Below, piece by piece: positions 1-10,358 of a stretch of DNA of 64,000 nt. The notes under the pieces are model-generated. The model did no database searches and was not told the origin of the DNA. It saw nothing but the letters and a program-made list of their open reading frames with translations. Numbering within the stretch: the stretch's first letter is position 1; every line of letters starts with the position of its first letter. The stretch comes from Sepiola atlantica (lineage: Eukaryota; Mollusca; Cephalopoda; Sepiida; Sepiolidae): the NCBI GenBank assembly GCA_963556195.1, contig OY744528.1, forward strand, positions 58,684,496 through 58,748,495, given 5' to 3'. A program made the translations under genes and the position numbers.

Positions 1-3000
1 GAAGAGAAATGCCTGGACATAGCTTTTACTGGGAAGTATACAGCACAAAAAAGAAAGAAGAGAAATGCCTGGACATAGCTTTTACTGGGAAGTATACAGC
101 ACAAAAAAGAAAGAAGAGAAATGCCTGGACATAGCTTTTACTGGGAAGTATACAGCACAAAAAAGAAAGAAGAGAAATTCTTGGATATAGCTTTTACTGG
201 GAAGTATACAGCACCAAAAAGAAAGAAGAGAAATGCCTGGATATAGCTTTTACTGGGAAGTATACAGCACCAAAAAGAAAGAAGAAAAATGCCTTGATGT
301 AGCTTTTACTGGGAAGTATACAGCACCAAAAAGAAAGAAGAAAAATGCCTGGATATAGCTTTTACTGGGAAGTATACAGCACCAAAAAGAAAGAAGAGAA
401 ATGCCTTGATGTAGCTTTTACTGGGAAGTATACAGCACCAAAAAGAAAGAAGAAAAATGCCTGGATATAGCTTTTCTGGGAAGTATACAGCACAAAAAAG
501 AAAGAAAGGAAATGCCTGGATATAGCTTTTACTGGGAAGTATACAGCACCAAAAAGAAAGAAGAGAAATGCCTGGATATAGCTTTTACTGGGAAGTATAC
601 AGCACAAAAAAGAAAGAAGAAAAATGCCTGGATATAGCTTTTCTGGGAAGTATACAGCACAAAAAAGAAAGAAGAGAAATGCCTGGATATAGCTTTTACT
701 GGGAAGTATACAGCACAAAAAAGAAAGAAATAAAATGCCTGGATATAGCTTTTACTGGGAAGTATACAGCACCAAAAAGAAAGAAGAGAAATGCCTGGAT
801 ATAGCTTTTACTGGGAAGTATACAGCACAAAAAAGAAAGAAGAAAAATGCCTGGATATAGCTTTTCTGGGAAGTATACAGCACAAAAAAGAAAGAAGAGA
901 AATGCCTGGATATAGCTTTTACTGGGAAGTATACAGCACAAAAAAGAAAGAAGAGAAATGCCTGGATATAGCTTTTACTGGGAAGTATACAGCACAAAAA
1001 AGAAAGAAGAGAAATGCCTGGATATAGCTTTTACTGGGAAGTATACAGCACAAAAAAGAAAGAAGAGAAATGCTTGGATAGCGCTTTTACTGGGAAGTAT
1101 ACAGCACAAAAAAGAAAGAAGAGAAATGCCTGGATATAGCTTTTACTGGGAAGTATACAGCACAAAAAAGAAAGAAGAGAAATGCCTGGATATAGCTTTT
1201 ACTGGGAAGTATACAGCACCAAAAAGAAAGAAGAGAAATGCCTGGATATAGCTTTTACTGGGAAGTATACAGCACCAAAAAGAAAGAAAGGAAATGCCTG
1301 GATATAGCTTTTCTGGGAAGTATACAGCACAAAAAAGAAAGAAGAGAAATGCCTGGATATAGCTTTTACTGGGAAGTATACAGCACAAAAAAGAAAGAAG
1401 AAAAATGCCTGGATATAGCTTTTCTGGGAAGTATACAGCACAAAAAAGAAAGAAGAGAAATGCCTGGATATCGCTTTTACTGGGAAGTATACAGCACCAA
1501 ATAGAAAGAAGAGAAATGCCTGGATATAGCTTTTACTGGGAAGTATACAGCACAAAAAAGAAAGAAGAGAAATTCTTGGATATAGCTTTTACTGGGAAGT
1601 ATACAGCACCAAAAAGAAAGAAGAGAAATGCCTGGATATAGCTTTTACTGGGAAGTATACAGCACCAAAAAGAAAGAAAGGAAATGCCTGGATATAGCTT
1701 TTCTGGGAAGTATACAGCACAAAAAAGAAAGAAGAGAAATGCCTGGATATAGCTTTTACTGGGAAGTATACAGCACAAAAAAGAAAGAAGAAAAATGCCT
1801 GGATATAGCTGTTCTGGGAAGTATACAGCACAAAAAAGAAAGAAGAGAAATGCCTGGATATCGCTTTTACTGGGAAGTATACAGCACCAAATAGAAAGAA
1901 GAGAAATGCCTGGATATAGCTTTTACTGGGAAGTATACAGCACAAAAAGAAATAAGAGAAATTCTTGGATATCGCTTTTACTGGGAAGTATACAGCACCA
2001 AAAAGAAAGAAGAGAAATTCTTGGATATAGCTTTTACTGGGAAGTATACAGCACAAAAAAGAAAGAAGAGAAATGCCTGGATATAGCTTTTACTGGGAAG
2101 TATACAGCACAAAAAAGAAAGAAGAGAAATGCCTGGATATAGCTTTTACTGGGAAGTATACAGCACCAAAAAGAAAGAAGAGAAATGCCTGGATATAGCT
2201 TTTACTGGGAAGAATACAGCACCAAAAAGAAAGAAAGGAAATGCCTTGATATAGCTTTTCTGGGAAGTATACAGCACAAAAAAGAAAGAAGAGAAATGCC
2301 TGGACATAGCTTTTACTGGGAAGTATACAGCACAAAAAAGAAAGAAGAAAAATGCCTGGATATAGCTTTTCTGGGAAGTATACAGCACAAAAAAGAAAGA
2401 AGAGAAATGCCTGGATATCGCTTTTACTGGGAAGTATACAGCACCAAAAAGAAAGAAGAGAAATGCCTGGATATAGCTTTTACTGGGAAGTATACAGCAC
2501 AAAAAAGAAAGAAGAAAAATGCCTGGATATAGCTTTTCTGGGAAGTATACAGCACAAAAAAGAAAGAAAGGAAATGCCTTGATGTAGCTTTTACTGGGAA
2601 GTATACAGCACCAAAAAGAAAGAAAGGAAATGCCTGGATATAGCTTTTACTGGGAAGTATACAGCACCAAAAAGAAAGAAGAGAAACGCCTGGATATAGC
2701 TTTTACTGGGAAGTATACAGCACAAAAAAGAAAGAAGAGAAATGCCTGGATATAGCTTTTACTGGGAAGTATACAGCACAAAAAAGAAAGAAGAGAAATG
2801 CCTGGATATAGCTTTTACTGGGAAGTATACAGCACAAAAAAGAAAGAAGAGAAATGCTTGGATAGCGCTTTTACTGGGAAGTATACAGCACAAAAAAGAA
2901 AGAAGAGAAATGCCTGGATATAGCTTTTACTGGGAAGTATACAGCACAAAAAAGAAAGAAGAGAAATGCCTGGATATAGCTTTTACTGGGAAGTATACAG

Positions 3001-6000
3001 CACCAAAAAGAAAGAAGAGAAATGCCTGGATATAGCTTTTACTGGGAAGTATACAGCACCAAAAAGAAAGAAAGGAAATGCCTGGATATAGCTTTTCTGG
3101 GAAGTATACAGCACAAAAAAGAAAGAAGAGAAATGCCTGGATATAGCTTTTACTGGGAAGTATACAGCACAAAAAAGAAAGAAGAAAAATGCCTGGATAT
3201 AGCTTTTCTGGGAAGTATACAGCACAAAAAAGAAAGAAGAGAAATGCCTGGATATCGCTTTTACTGGGAAGTATACAGCACCAAATAGAAAGAAGAGAAA
3301 TGCCTGGATATAGCTTTTACTGGGAAGTATACAGCACAAAAAAGAAAGAAGAGAAATTCTTGGATATAGCTTTTACTGGGAAGTATACAGCACCAAAAAG
3401 AAAGAAGAGAAATGCCTGGATATAGCTTTTACTGGGAAGTATACAGCACCAAAAAGAAAGAAAGGAAATGCCTGGATATAGCTTTTCTGGGAAGTATACA
3501 GCACAAAAAAGAAAGAAGAGAAATGCCTGGATATAGCTTTTACTGGGAAGTATACAGCACAAAAAAGAAAGAAGAAAAATGCCTGGATATAGCTGTTCTG
3601 GGAAGTATACAGCACAAAAAAGAAAGAAGAGAAATGCCTGGATATCGCTTTTACTGGGAAGTATACAGCACCAAATAGAAAGAAGAGAAATGCCTGGATA
3701 TAGCTTTTACTGGGAAGTATACAGCACAAAAAGAAATAAGAGAAATTCTTGGATATCGCTTTTACTGGGAAGTATACAGCACCAAAAAGAAAGAAGAGAA
3801 ATTCTTGGATATAGCTTTTACTGGGAAGTATACAGCACAAAAAAGAAAGAAGAGAAATGCCTGGATATAGCTTTTACTGGGAAGTATACAGCACAAAAAA
3901 GAAAGAAGAGAAATGCCTGGATATAGCTTTTACTGGGAAGTATACAGCACCAAAAAGAAAGAAGAGAAATGCCTGGATATAGCTTTTACTGGGAAGAATA
4001 CAGCACCAAAAAGAAAGAAAGGAAATGCCTTGATATAGCTTTTCTGGGAAGTATACAGCACAAAAAAGAAAGAAGAGAAATGCCTGGATATAGCTTTTAC
4101 TGGGAAGTATACAGCACAAAAAAGAAAGAAGAAAAATGCCTGGATATAGCTTTTCTGGGAAGTATACAGCACAAAAAAGAAAGAAGAGAAATGCCTGGAT
4201 ATCGCTTTTACTGGGAAGTATACAGCACCAAAAAGAAAGAAGAGAAATGCCTGGATATAGCTTTTACTGGGAAGTATACAGCACAAAAAAGAAAGAAGAA
4301 AAATGCCTGGATATAGCTTTTCTGGGAAGTATACAGCACAAAAAAGAAAGAAAGGAAATGCCTTGATGTAGCTTTTACTGGGAAGTATACAGCACCAAAA
4401 AGAAAGAAAGGAAATGCCTGGATATAGCTTTTACTGGGAAGTATACAGCACCAAAAAGAAAGAAGAGAAACGCCTGGATATAGCTTTTACTGGGAAGTAT
4501 ACAGCACAAAAAAGAAAGAAGAAAAATGCCTGGATATAGCTTTTCTGGGAAGTATACAGCACAAAAAAGAAAGAAGAGAAATGCCTGGATATAGCTTTTA
4601 CTGGGAAGTATACAGCACAAAAAACAAAGAAGAGAAATGCCTGGATATAGCTTTTACTGGGAAGTATACAGCACCAAAAAGAAAGAAGAGAAATTCTTGG
4701 ATATCGCTTTTACTGGGAAGTATACAGCACCAAAAAGAAAGAAGAGAAATGCCTGAATATAGCTTTTACTGGGAAGTATACAGCACAAAAAAGAAAGAAG
4801 AGAAATGCCTGGATATAGCTTTTACTGGGAAGTATACAGCACAAAAAAGAAAGAAGAGAAATGCCTGGATATAGCTTTTACTGGGAAGTATACAGCACAA
4901 AAAAGAAAGAAGAGAAATTCTTGGATATCGCTTTTACTGGGAAGTATACAGCACCAAAAAGAAAGAAGAGAAATGCCTGGATATAGCTTTTACTGGGAAG
5001 TATACAGCACAAAAAAGAAAGAAGAGAAACTCTTGGATATCGCTTTTACTGGGAAGTATACAGCACCAAAAAGAAAGAAGAGAAATGCCTGGATATAGCT
5101 TTTACTGGGAAGTATACAGCACCAAAAAGAAAGAAGAGAAATGCCTGGATATAGCTTTTACTGGGAAGTATACAGCACCAAAAAGAAAGAAGAGAAATGC
5201 CTAGATATAGCTTTTACTGGGAAGTATACAGCACCAAAAAGAAAGAAGAAAAATGCCTGGATATAGCTTTTCTGGGAAGTATACAGCACAAAAAAGAAAG
5301 AAAGGAAATGCTATGATGTAGCTTTTACTGGGAAGTATACAGCACAAAAAAGAAAGAAAGGAAATGCCTGGATATAGCTTTTACTGGGAAGTATACAGCA
5401 CCAAAAAGAAAGAAGAGAAATGCCTGGACATAGCTTTTACTGGGAAGTATACAGCACAAAAAAGAAAGAAGAGAAATGCCTGGATATAGCTTTTCTGGGA
5501 AGTATACAGCACAAAAAAGAAAGAAGAGAAATGCCTGGATATAGCTTTTACTGGGAAGTATACAGCACAAAAAAGAAAGAAGAGAAATGCCTGGATATAG
5601 CTTTTACTGGGAAGTATACAGCACCAAAAAGAAAGAAGAGAAATTCTTGGATATAGCTTTTACTGGGAAGTATACAGCACCAAAAAGAAAGAAGAGAAAT
5701 GCCTGGATATAGCTTTTACTGGGAAGTATACAGCACAAAAAAGAAAGAAGAGAAATTCTTGGATATCGCTTTTACTGGGAAGTATACAGCACCAAAAAGA
5801 AAGAAGAGAAATGCCTGGATATAGCTTTTACTGGGAAGTATACAGCACCAAAAAGAAAGAAGAGAAATGCCTGGATATAGCTTTTACTGGGAAGTATACA
5901 GCACCAAAAAGAAAGAAGAGAAATGCCTGGATATAGCTTTTACTGGGAAGTATACAGCACAAAAAAGAAAGAAAAGAAATGCCTGGATATAGCTTTTACT

Positions 6001-6154
6001 GGGAAGTATACAGCACCAAAAAGAAAGAAGAGAAATGCCTGAATATAGCTTTTACTGGGAAGTATACAGCACAAAAAAGAAAGAAGAGAAATGCTTGGAT
6101 ATCGCTTTTACTGGGAAGTATACAGCACCAAAAAGAAAGAAGAAAAATGCCTGG
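1..6154. repeat. 56-bp minisatellite array, left block
   Basis: About 110 head-to-tail units of 56 bp, with 55-bp variants that lack one base in the cttttactggg stretch. Each unit has a purine-rich A/G half and a half containing gggaagtatacagca. Recurrent variants include gcctggatatagc, gccttgatgtagc, gcttggatagcgc and ttcttggatatcg. The array is already under way at base 1, so its left end is outside the window. Because 56 is not a multiple of 3, all frames stay open for long stretches in both directions and generate spurious peptides; I see no coding role. It continues after the gypsy insertion at 10359. Confidence 0.97.
904..4525. repeat. 1784-bp higher-order tandem duplication inside the 56-bp array
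   Basis: Variant order in 904-2687 repeats in 2688-4471 with an offset of exactly 1784 bp (about 32 units), and identity continues to about 4525. Landmarks such as the gcttggatagcgc unit at 1070 and 2854, and the base change giving gaagaatacagc at 2209 and 3993, recur at the same offset. I noticed one base difference (tggacatag at about 2310 versus tggatatag at about 4094). A 390-bp, seven-unit duplication (about 1199-1588 and 1589-1978) is nested inside each copy. Such near-identity means very recent expansion, or an assembly duplication. Confidence 0.88.
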
Positions 6155-6322
6155 TGTAGTAACAAAGATAATTGATGCCTGTCTCCCCCTTGGAGTAATA
6201 ATGGAATGTTCTACATTCGTGTATATTAAGAGTGAATGTTAAACACTATTTGTCTAGGTAAGCAACAAATGGTTAAATAAAGCTTATCCTTAAGTTATAT
6301 TCGGCGTCCAGTTTTTATTACA
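6155..6322 (+). repeat. 5' LTR of the gypsy element
   Basis: 168 bp, TGT...ACA ends. A TATA-like stretch (tatattaa) lies at 6222-6229 and an AATAAA polyadenylation signal at 6276-6281, so U3, R and U5 are compressed into a very short LTR. The start of R would fall around 6250-6265 if transcription begins about 30 bp after the TATA-like sequence (inference). Confidence 0.96.
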
Positions 6323-6337
6323 ATTTATTTAACCATT
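6268..6337 (+). promoter_or_regulatory. Putative self-priming signal (LTR segment complementary to the primer-binding site)
   Basis: LTR bases 6268-6281 (AATGGTTAAATAAA) are a perfect reverse complement of 6324-6337 (TTTATTTAACCATT), which starts two bases after the LTR ends. After one mismatch, three more bases also pair. No TGG-starting tRNA primer site is present at the expected position. In Tf1 of fission yeast and its relatives, the 5' end of the transcript folds back onto such a site to prime minus-strand synthesis. Here the LTR partner lies just downstream of the predicted transcript start, as that model needs. Function is inference; the complementarity is read directly. Confidence 0.7.
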
Positions 6338-6341
6338 CGTT

Positions 6342-7265
6342 ATGGAACGTTACTTGAAACCCGATCGTCTAGATCTTGATACGGCCGACTCGGAATCTAC
6401 TGACAAATGGCGGCATTGGAGAAAAATGTTCGAAGGATTCCTTACAGCTCTACAGTTATCTTCAAACGCGGCTTTAACAGGTACTGAAAAATATACCCTT
6501 CTTTTACATCATGTCTCTACTGCTATTTATAGAAATTTATCTGAATGTGAAAATTATGAAACTGCGGTGGACATTTTAGAAGCCATGTTTGTCAAGAAAA
6601 AAAATACTATTTTTGCTAGACATTTACTTGCTACCCGGCGTCAACAACCAGAAGAAAGCCTTGAACAATACCTTCAGATTCTAAAGACGTTAAGTCGCGA
6701 GTGTGAATTTACAGCCTTAACTGCGAACCAAGCGAGAGATGTTTTTATCAGGGACGCATTTATTAATGGAATACAGTCCAACCAAATAAGACAAAGACTA
6801 CTAGAGAATAAAAACCTAGACTTACCAACAGCTTATGAACAAGCTCTAACGTTGGACATGGCACAGAAGCAGTCTGTCTTCTATTTACAACCCGATATTT
6901 TGGGAGCTGCTATCGTAGCCCCTCCTCTGCATGTTCAAAATTCTTCCATTGTCCAAGATGCTGCCACCCCCCTTTCTAACGATCACGAACAACTTATCAC
7001 TGCCGCCTCAGCTGGATCCACATGCTACTTTTGTGGCCTTCGTATACATGCTCGTTCGTCCTGCCCGGCTCGAGATGTTAGATGCCACAAGTGTGATAAG
7101 CAGGGACATTTTTCGAAAGTTTGCCGGTCAGCTTCTCAAAAAAAAACGTTCGGCTACTCTTGCTACTGTAGCACCAATTACAATATCAGCTGCATTCCCC
7201 GGCTGCCTCTCAAAAACAATCGTGAGGGTAAAAATCAATGGATTGACTATTCATGCGCTTATTGA
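6342..7265 (+). CDS. gag: Gag polyprotein of the gypsy element
   Basis: 307-codon frame starting at the first ATG after the 5' LTR. The first 200 residues are a helical capsid-like region; residues 228-262 carry two zinc knuckles, CX2CX4HX5C (CYFCG...H...C) and CX2CX4HX4C (CHKCDKQGHFSKVC), which bind the RNA genome during packaging. The frame runs through a nine-A tract at 7138-7146, where the overlapping pol frame, one base ahead, takes over; residues after about 266 are therefore probably not functional Gag. The structural role in a cytoplasmic particle is family knowledge. The A tract could be a programmed frameshift site or an indel. Confidence 0.92.
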   Translation: MERYLKPDRLDLDTADSESTDKWRHWRKMFEGFLTALQLSSNAALTGTEKYTLLLHHVSTAIYRNLSECENYETAVDILEAMFVKKKNTIFARHLLATRRQQPEESLEQYLQILKTLSRECEFTALTANQARDVFIRDAFINGIQSNQIRQRLLENKNLDLPTAYEQALTLDMAQKQSVFYLQPDILGAAIVAPPLHVQNSSIVQDAATPLSNDHEQLITAASAGSTCYFCGLRIHARSSCPARDVRCHKCDKQGHFSKVCRSASQKKTFGYSCYCSTNYNISCIPRLPLKNNREGKNQWIDYSCAY

Positions 7266-9309
7266 TACAGGCAGTTCCGAAAGTTTTATTAATTCCAGTA
7301 TTGTAAAAGCAAATAAATGGGAAATATTTCCTTGTTCCAACCAAATATCAATGGCAAATTCATCTTTATCGTCCCATGTAATTGGATATTGCATGGTTAA
7401 CCTGAAACTAAAAGGAAACTCCTATCAAGGGATCAAATTATCAGTAATGAAAAACCTCTGCTGCGAAGTGATTTTGGGTCACAATTTTCTAAAACAACAT
7501 TCATGCGTTGAAATTCTTTTTGGTGGCCCCAAGCCAGTCCTAAGCGTATGTGGACTAGCAGCTGTCAAAGTGCGGCACCCGTCACTTTTTACAAACTTAA
7601 CTCCTGACTGCAAACCAATAGCAATAAAATCAAGACGCTATTCAGAAACGGACAAACAGTTCATAGCAGCAGAAGTAACAAAACTACTTAAGGAAGGAAT
7701 TATAGAGCCAAGTGAATCTCCATGGCGAGCACAGGTCCTCGTAACAGCCACTGAAAATCACAAGAAAAGGATGGTCATTGACTATTCCCAGACCATCAAC
7801 AGATACACATTACTCGATGCCTATCCACTGCCTCGTATTGACGAAATGATTTCTAATATTGCAAAATATCACACTTTCAGTACTTTAGATCTCAGAAGTG
7901 CCTACCATCAGGTACCTATCAAGCCAGAGGATAAGCCCTACACGGCATTCGAGGCCTGCGGTCGCCTATATCAGTTCTGCCGAATTCCTTTTGGGATAAC
8001 AAATGGTGTGGCTAGCTTCCAGAGGGTAATAGATGAAATAATCTCCAATGAAAAATTGAAGGGTACTGTTGCATATATAGACAATGTCACAGTATGCGGA
8101 CATAACCAAGCTGAACATGACCACAACCTTAAACGATTCATGGCTGCCGTCAAGAAATATAATCTGACTTTGAACAGTGAAAAATGTTCCTACAACTTGA
8201 AAAGCATCAAATTATTGGGATACATTGTCAAAAATGGCACCATGACGCCGGATCCCGAGCGACTGAAACCGCTAATGGAATTACCAATCCCTGGAAACAT
8301 GCCCTCTTTACGACGAGCCCTCGGTATGTTTGCTCACTACTCCCAATGGGTTGCGTCTTTTTCAGAAAAAATACACCCATTGACACAAGTATCTACTTTT
8401 CCGTTGTCCTGTTCCGCCATCAGAGCATTTCAAAACATGAAAAGGAACATTGCTCAGTCTGCCATTTCTGCTGTGGATCCTTTTATCCCTCTATTAGTTG
8501 AGACGGATGCCTCCGACTGTGCGATAGCTGCCTCACTGAGACAATCCGGTCGTCCTGTAGCTTTTTTTTCAAGAACACTTTCGAAATCCGAGCGACGACA
8601 CTCTGCAATAGAAAAAGAAGCGTACGCCATAGTTGAGGCATTACGAAAATGGAGGCATTACTTAATCGGCCGACATTTTGAATTAATCACTGACCAAAAG
8701 TCGGTCTCGTTTATGTTTAACCCAAAAACAACGAGTAAAATAAAAAACGAGAAAATAGCGAGATGGAGAATGGAGCTTTCTTGCTACTCCTTTGACGTCA
8801 CTTACCGCCCTGGTAAGGAGAATGCCGCGGTCGACGCGCTTTCAAGGGTGTGTGGCCTGGTAACTGGCTCAGATGATCTTCAGTATATACACAGGGAATT
8901 GTGTCACCCAGGTATCACAAGAATGATTCACGTAGTCAGGAGCAGAAACTTGCCATATTCTGTTGAAGACGTAAAAAGAATTACGAACTCTTGTCGGATA
9001 TGCGCAGAAAATAAGCCCAGGTTCTACAAACCTCCTCCAGCAACACTCATTAAGGCCACACAGCCTTTTGAAAGACTTAACCTGGATTTTAAGGGCCCTT
9101 TACCCTCTAAAACTAAAAATAAATACATGCTCACAATAATAGACGAGTACTCAAGATTTCCGTTCGTCATCCCCTGCCCAGACGTAACGGCTGCAACAGT
9201 AATTCAAGGCCTCTGCTCCATTTTTGCCGTTTTTTGGAGTGTCTGCATATATACATTCAGATCGTGGGTCTGCTTTTATGTCGGACGAACTCAAGCAGTT
9301 TCTGCATGA
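6931..9309 (+). CDS. pol: Pol: protease, reverse transcriptase, RNase H and N-terminal integrase of the gypsy element
   Basis: The biologically relevant part starts near the A tract at 7138; the upstream 69 codons merely overlap gag. Numbering from 6931: aspartic protease DTGSS (residues 112-116); reverse transcriptase with the motif A aspartate D320 in LDLRSAYHQV and, in place of the usual YXDD, YIDN (382-385); RNase H with D526 in ETDASD and the later EKEAYAI and TDQKS motifs; integrase zinc region H654, H659, C688, C691; and the first integrase catalytic Asp, D719. The frame leaves the integrase at a six-T run (9230-9235) and stops 25 codons later, so this copy is interrupted. The YIDN change is unusual and is discussed in the findings. 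Confidence 0.93.
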   Translation: MFKILPLSKMLPPPFLTITNNLSLPPQLDPHATFVAFVYMLVRPARLEMLDATSVISRDIFRKFAGQLLKKKRSATLATVAPITISAAFPGCLSKTIVRVKINGLTIHALIDTGSSESFINSSIVKANKWEIFPCSNQISMANSSLSSHVIGYCMVNLKLKGNSYQGIKLSVMKNLCCEVILGHNFLKQHSCVEILFGGPKPVLSVCGLAAVKVRHPSLFTNLTPDCKPIAIKSRRYSETDKQFIAAEVTKLLKEGIIEPSESPWRAQVLVTATENHKKRMVIDYSQTINRYTLLDAYPLPRIDEMISNIAKYHTFSTLDLRSAYHQVPIKPEDKPYTAFEACGRLYQFCRIPFGITNGVASFQRVIDEIISNEKLKGTVAYIDNVTVCGHNQAEHDHNLKRFMAAVKKYNLTLNSEKCSYNLKSIKLLGYIVKNGTMTPDPERLKPLMELPIPGNMPSLRRALGMFAHYSQWVASFSEKIHPLTQVSTFPLSCSAIRAFQNMKRNIAQSAISAVDPFIPLLVETDASDCAIAASLRQSGRPVAFFSRTLSKSERRHSAIEKEAYAIVEALRKWRHYLIGRHFELITDQKSVSFMFNPKTTSKIKNEKIARWRMELSCYSFDVTYRPGKENAAVDALSRVCGLVTGSDDLQYIHRELCHPGITRMIHVVRSRNLPYSVEDVKRITNSCRICAENKPRFYKPPPATLIKATQPFERLNLDFKGPLPSKTKNKYMLTIIDEYSRFPFVIPCPDVTAATVIQGLCSIFAVFWSVCIYTFRSWVCFYVGRTQAVSA

Positions 9310-10171
9310 ACGAAGAGTAGCTGTAAGTAGAACAACTCCTCACAATCCTCAAGGAAACGGACAGTGCGAAAGATACAATGGTATAATATGGAAGACAGTA
9401 CAGTTGGCGGCAGCAAATCGCAATAGTCCGATCTCCGATTGGGAAAGTCTCATCCCCATGGCCTTATACGCTATTAGGACTCTATTATGTACAGCGACAA
9501 ACGCTACCCCACATGAGAGATTCTTCTCGTTCCCACGACGAAGCTCAGCAGGCACATCACTTCCCTCGTGGCTTGCACAACCTGGCACAGTTTTATTAAA
9601 ACGTCATGTTCGTCATAGTAAACATGACCCATTGGTAAGCGAGGTACAATTAATCGAAGCGAACCCTCAGTATGCACTGGTCAGAAATTCAGAAGGAAGG
9701 CAATCTACTGTCTCCTTAAGGGATCTAGCCCCAGCAGGAAATGTATATGAACGTAGAACTGCTTCAGATGGATATAGAGCTCCGGTTCGTGGAACAAGTC
9801 CGACCCTCTTAGGTGATCGTGTGCCAGATACGTCAAGTTCAGAGTCCCAACAAAACGAATCTGAATATACTAACAGAGTCGTCTCTGACTCTAGTTCGGA
9901 CGACAGATGGGTACCACGAAAGCGGTTTCACCCAATATCTGAGACAGATACTCAATCTTCAGACACCAAGCGACCGAAGCGCCGTAGAAAACGAGAGCGA
10001 TTTGGAGCAAGATATTTTAGCCCTAAACCAGCCACACAAGACAGTCCCGAAACGTCGTCAGGTCCCGAGGAGCCTAGATTAGAAATGGATGTCGGGCACG
10101 AACAACCAAGACGCCCTCAAAGAACCCGCAGGAGGCCAGGTCGATGGGATGATTTTGTTCCTTACGAATAA
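9224..10171 (+). CDS. pol: C-terminal integrase portion of the gypsy Pol, in a shifted frame
   Basis: Meaningful sequence starts after the T run at 9235. It holds the second catalytic Asp (HSDRG, bases 9260-9262) and the Glu (GQCER, bases 9368-9370), which are 35 residues apart as in a DD35E retroviral-type integrase core. The remaining 260 residues are a basic, Ser/Pro-rich tail with KRPKRRRKRER-like clusters that could serve as a nuclear localisation or DNA-binding tail. No chromodomain is visible. The frame is one base ahead of the upstream pol frame, so integrase is split in this copy by a mutation or a sequencing indel in the T run. Confidence 0.9.
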   Translation: MPFFGVSAYIHSDRGSAFMSDELKQFLHERRVAVSRTTPHNPQGNGQCERYNGIIWKTVQLAAANRNSPISDWESLIPMALYAIRTLLCTATNATPHERFFSFPRRSSAGTSLPSWLAQPGTVLLKRHVRHSKHDPLVSEVQLIEANPQYALVRNSEGRQSTVSLRDLAPAGNVYERRTASDGYRAPVRGTSPTLLGDRVPDTSSSESQQNESEYTNRVVSDSSSDDRWVPRKRFHPISETDTQSSDTKRPKRRRKRERFGARYFSPKPATQDSPETSSGPEEPRLEMDVGHEQPRRPQRTRRRPGRWDDFVPYE

Positions 10172-10179
10172 GAAGATAG

Positions 10180-10190
10180 ATGGGGGAGAA
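10180..10190 (+). promoter_or_regulatory. Polypurine tract of the gypsy element
   Basis: The purine run gggggagaa directly abuts the 3' LTR, the position used to prime plus-strand DNA synthesis in LTR retrotransposons. Confidence 0.85.
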
Positions 10191-10358
10191 TGTAGTAACA
10201 AAGATAATTGATGCCTGTCTCCCCCTTGGAGTAATAATGGAATGTTCTACATTCGTGTATATTAAGAGTGAATGTTAAACACTATTTGTCTAGGTAAGCA
10301 ACAAATGGTTAAATAAAGCTTATCCTTAAGTTATATTCGGCGTCCAGTTTTTATTACA
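10191..10358 (+). repeat. 3' LTR of the gypsy element
   Basis: 168 bp; by eye identical to 6155-6322. It is followed at once by the CCTGG target duplication and the resuming 56-bp minisatellite. Confidence 0.96.

Larger units (their letters stand above)
6155..10358 (+). mobile_element. Full-length Ty3/gypsy LTR retrotransposon inserted in the minisatellite
   Basis: A 4204-bp element bounded by 168-bp direct LTRs that start TGTAG and end TTACA and look identical base for base. It is flanked by a perfect 5-bp target duplication CCTGG (6150-6154 and 10359-10363), and the 56-bp repeat resumes in phase after it. Order is LTR, gag, protease, reverse transcriptase, RNase H, integrase, polypurine tract, LTR, which is the Ty3/gypsy order; no env is seen. 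Matching LTRs imply a very recent insertion. Two single-base frame changes (A run at 7138-7146, T run at 9230-9235) interrupt the reading frames. The Gag zinc-knuckle pair suggests a Mag-like lineage, but clade placement needs a tree. Confidence 0.97.

Noticed and set aside
362..6154. Dozens of 76-155-codon open frames on both strands in the 56-bp array
   Set aside because: All are translations of the same tandem unit in rotating frames (56 is not a multiple of 3), open on both strands at once, with stops set only by rare unit variants. No coding signal.
9349..9588. Minus-strand frame inside the gypsy element
   Set aside because: Shadow of the integrase coding strand.
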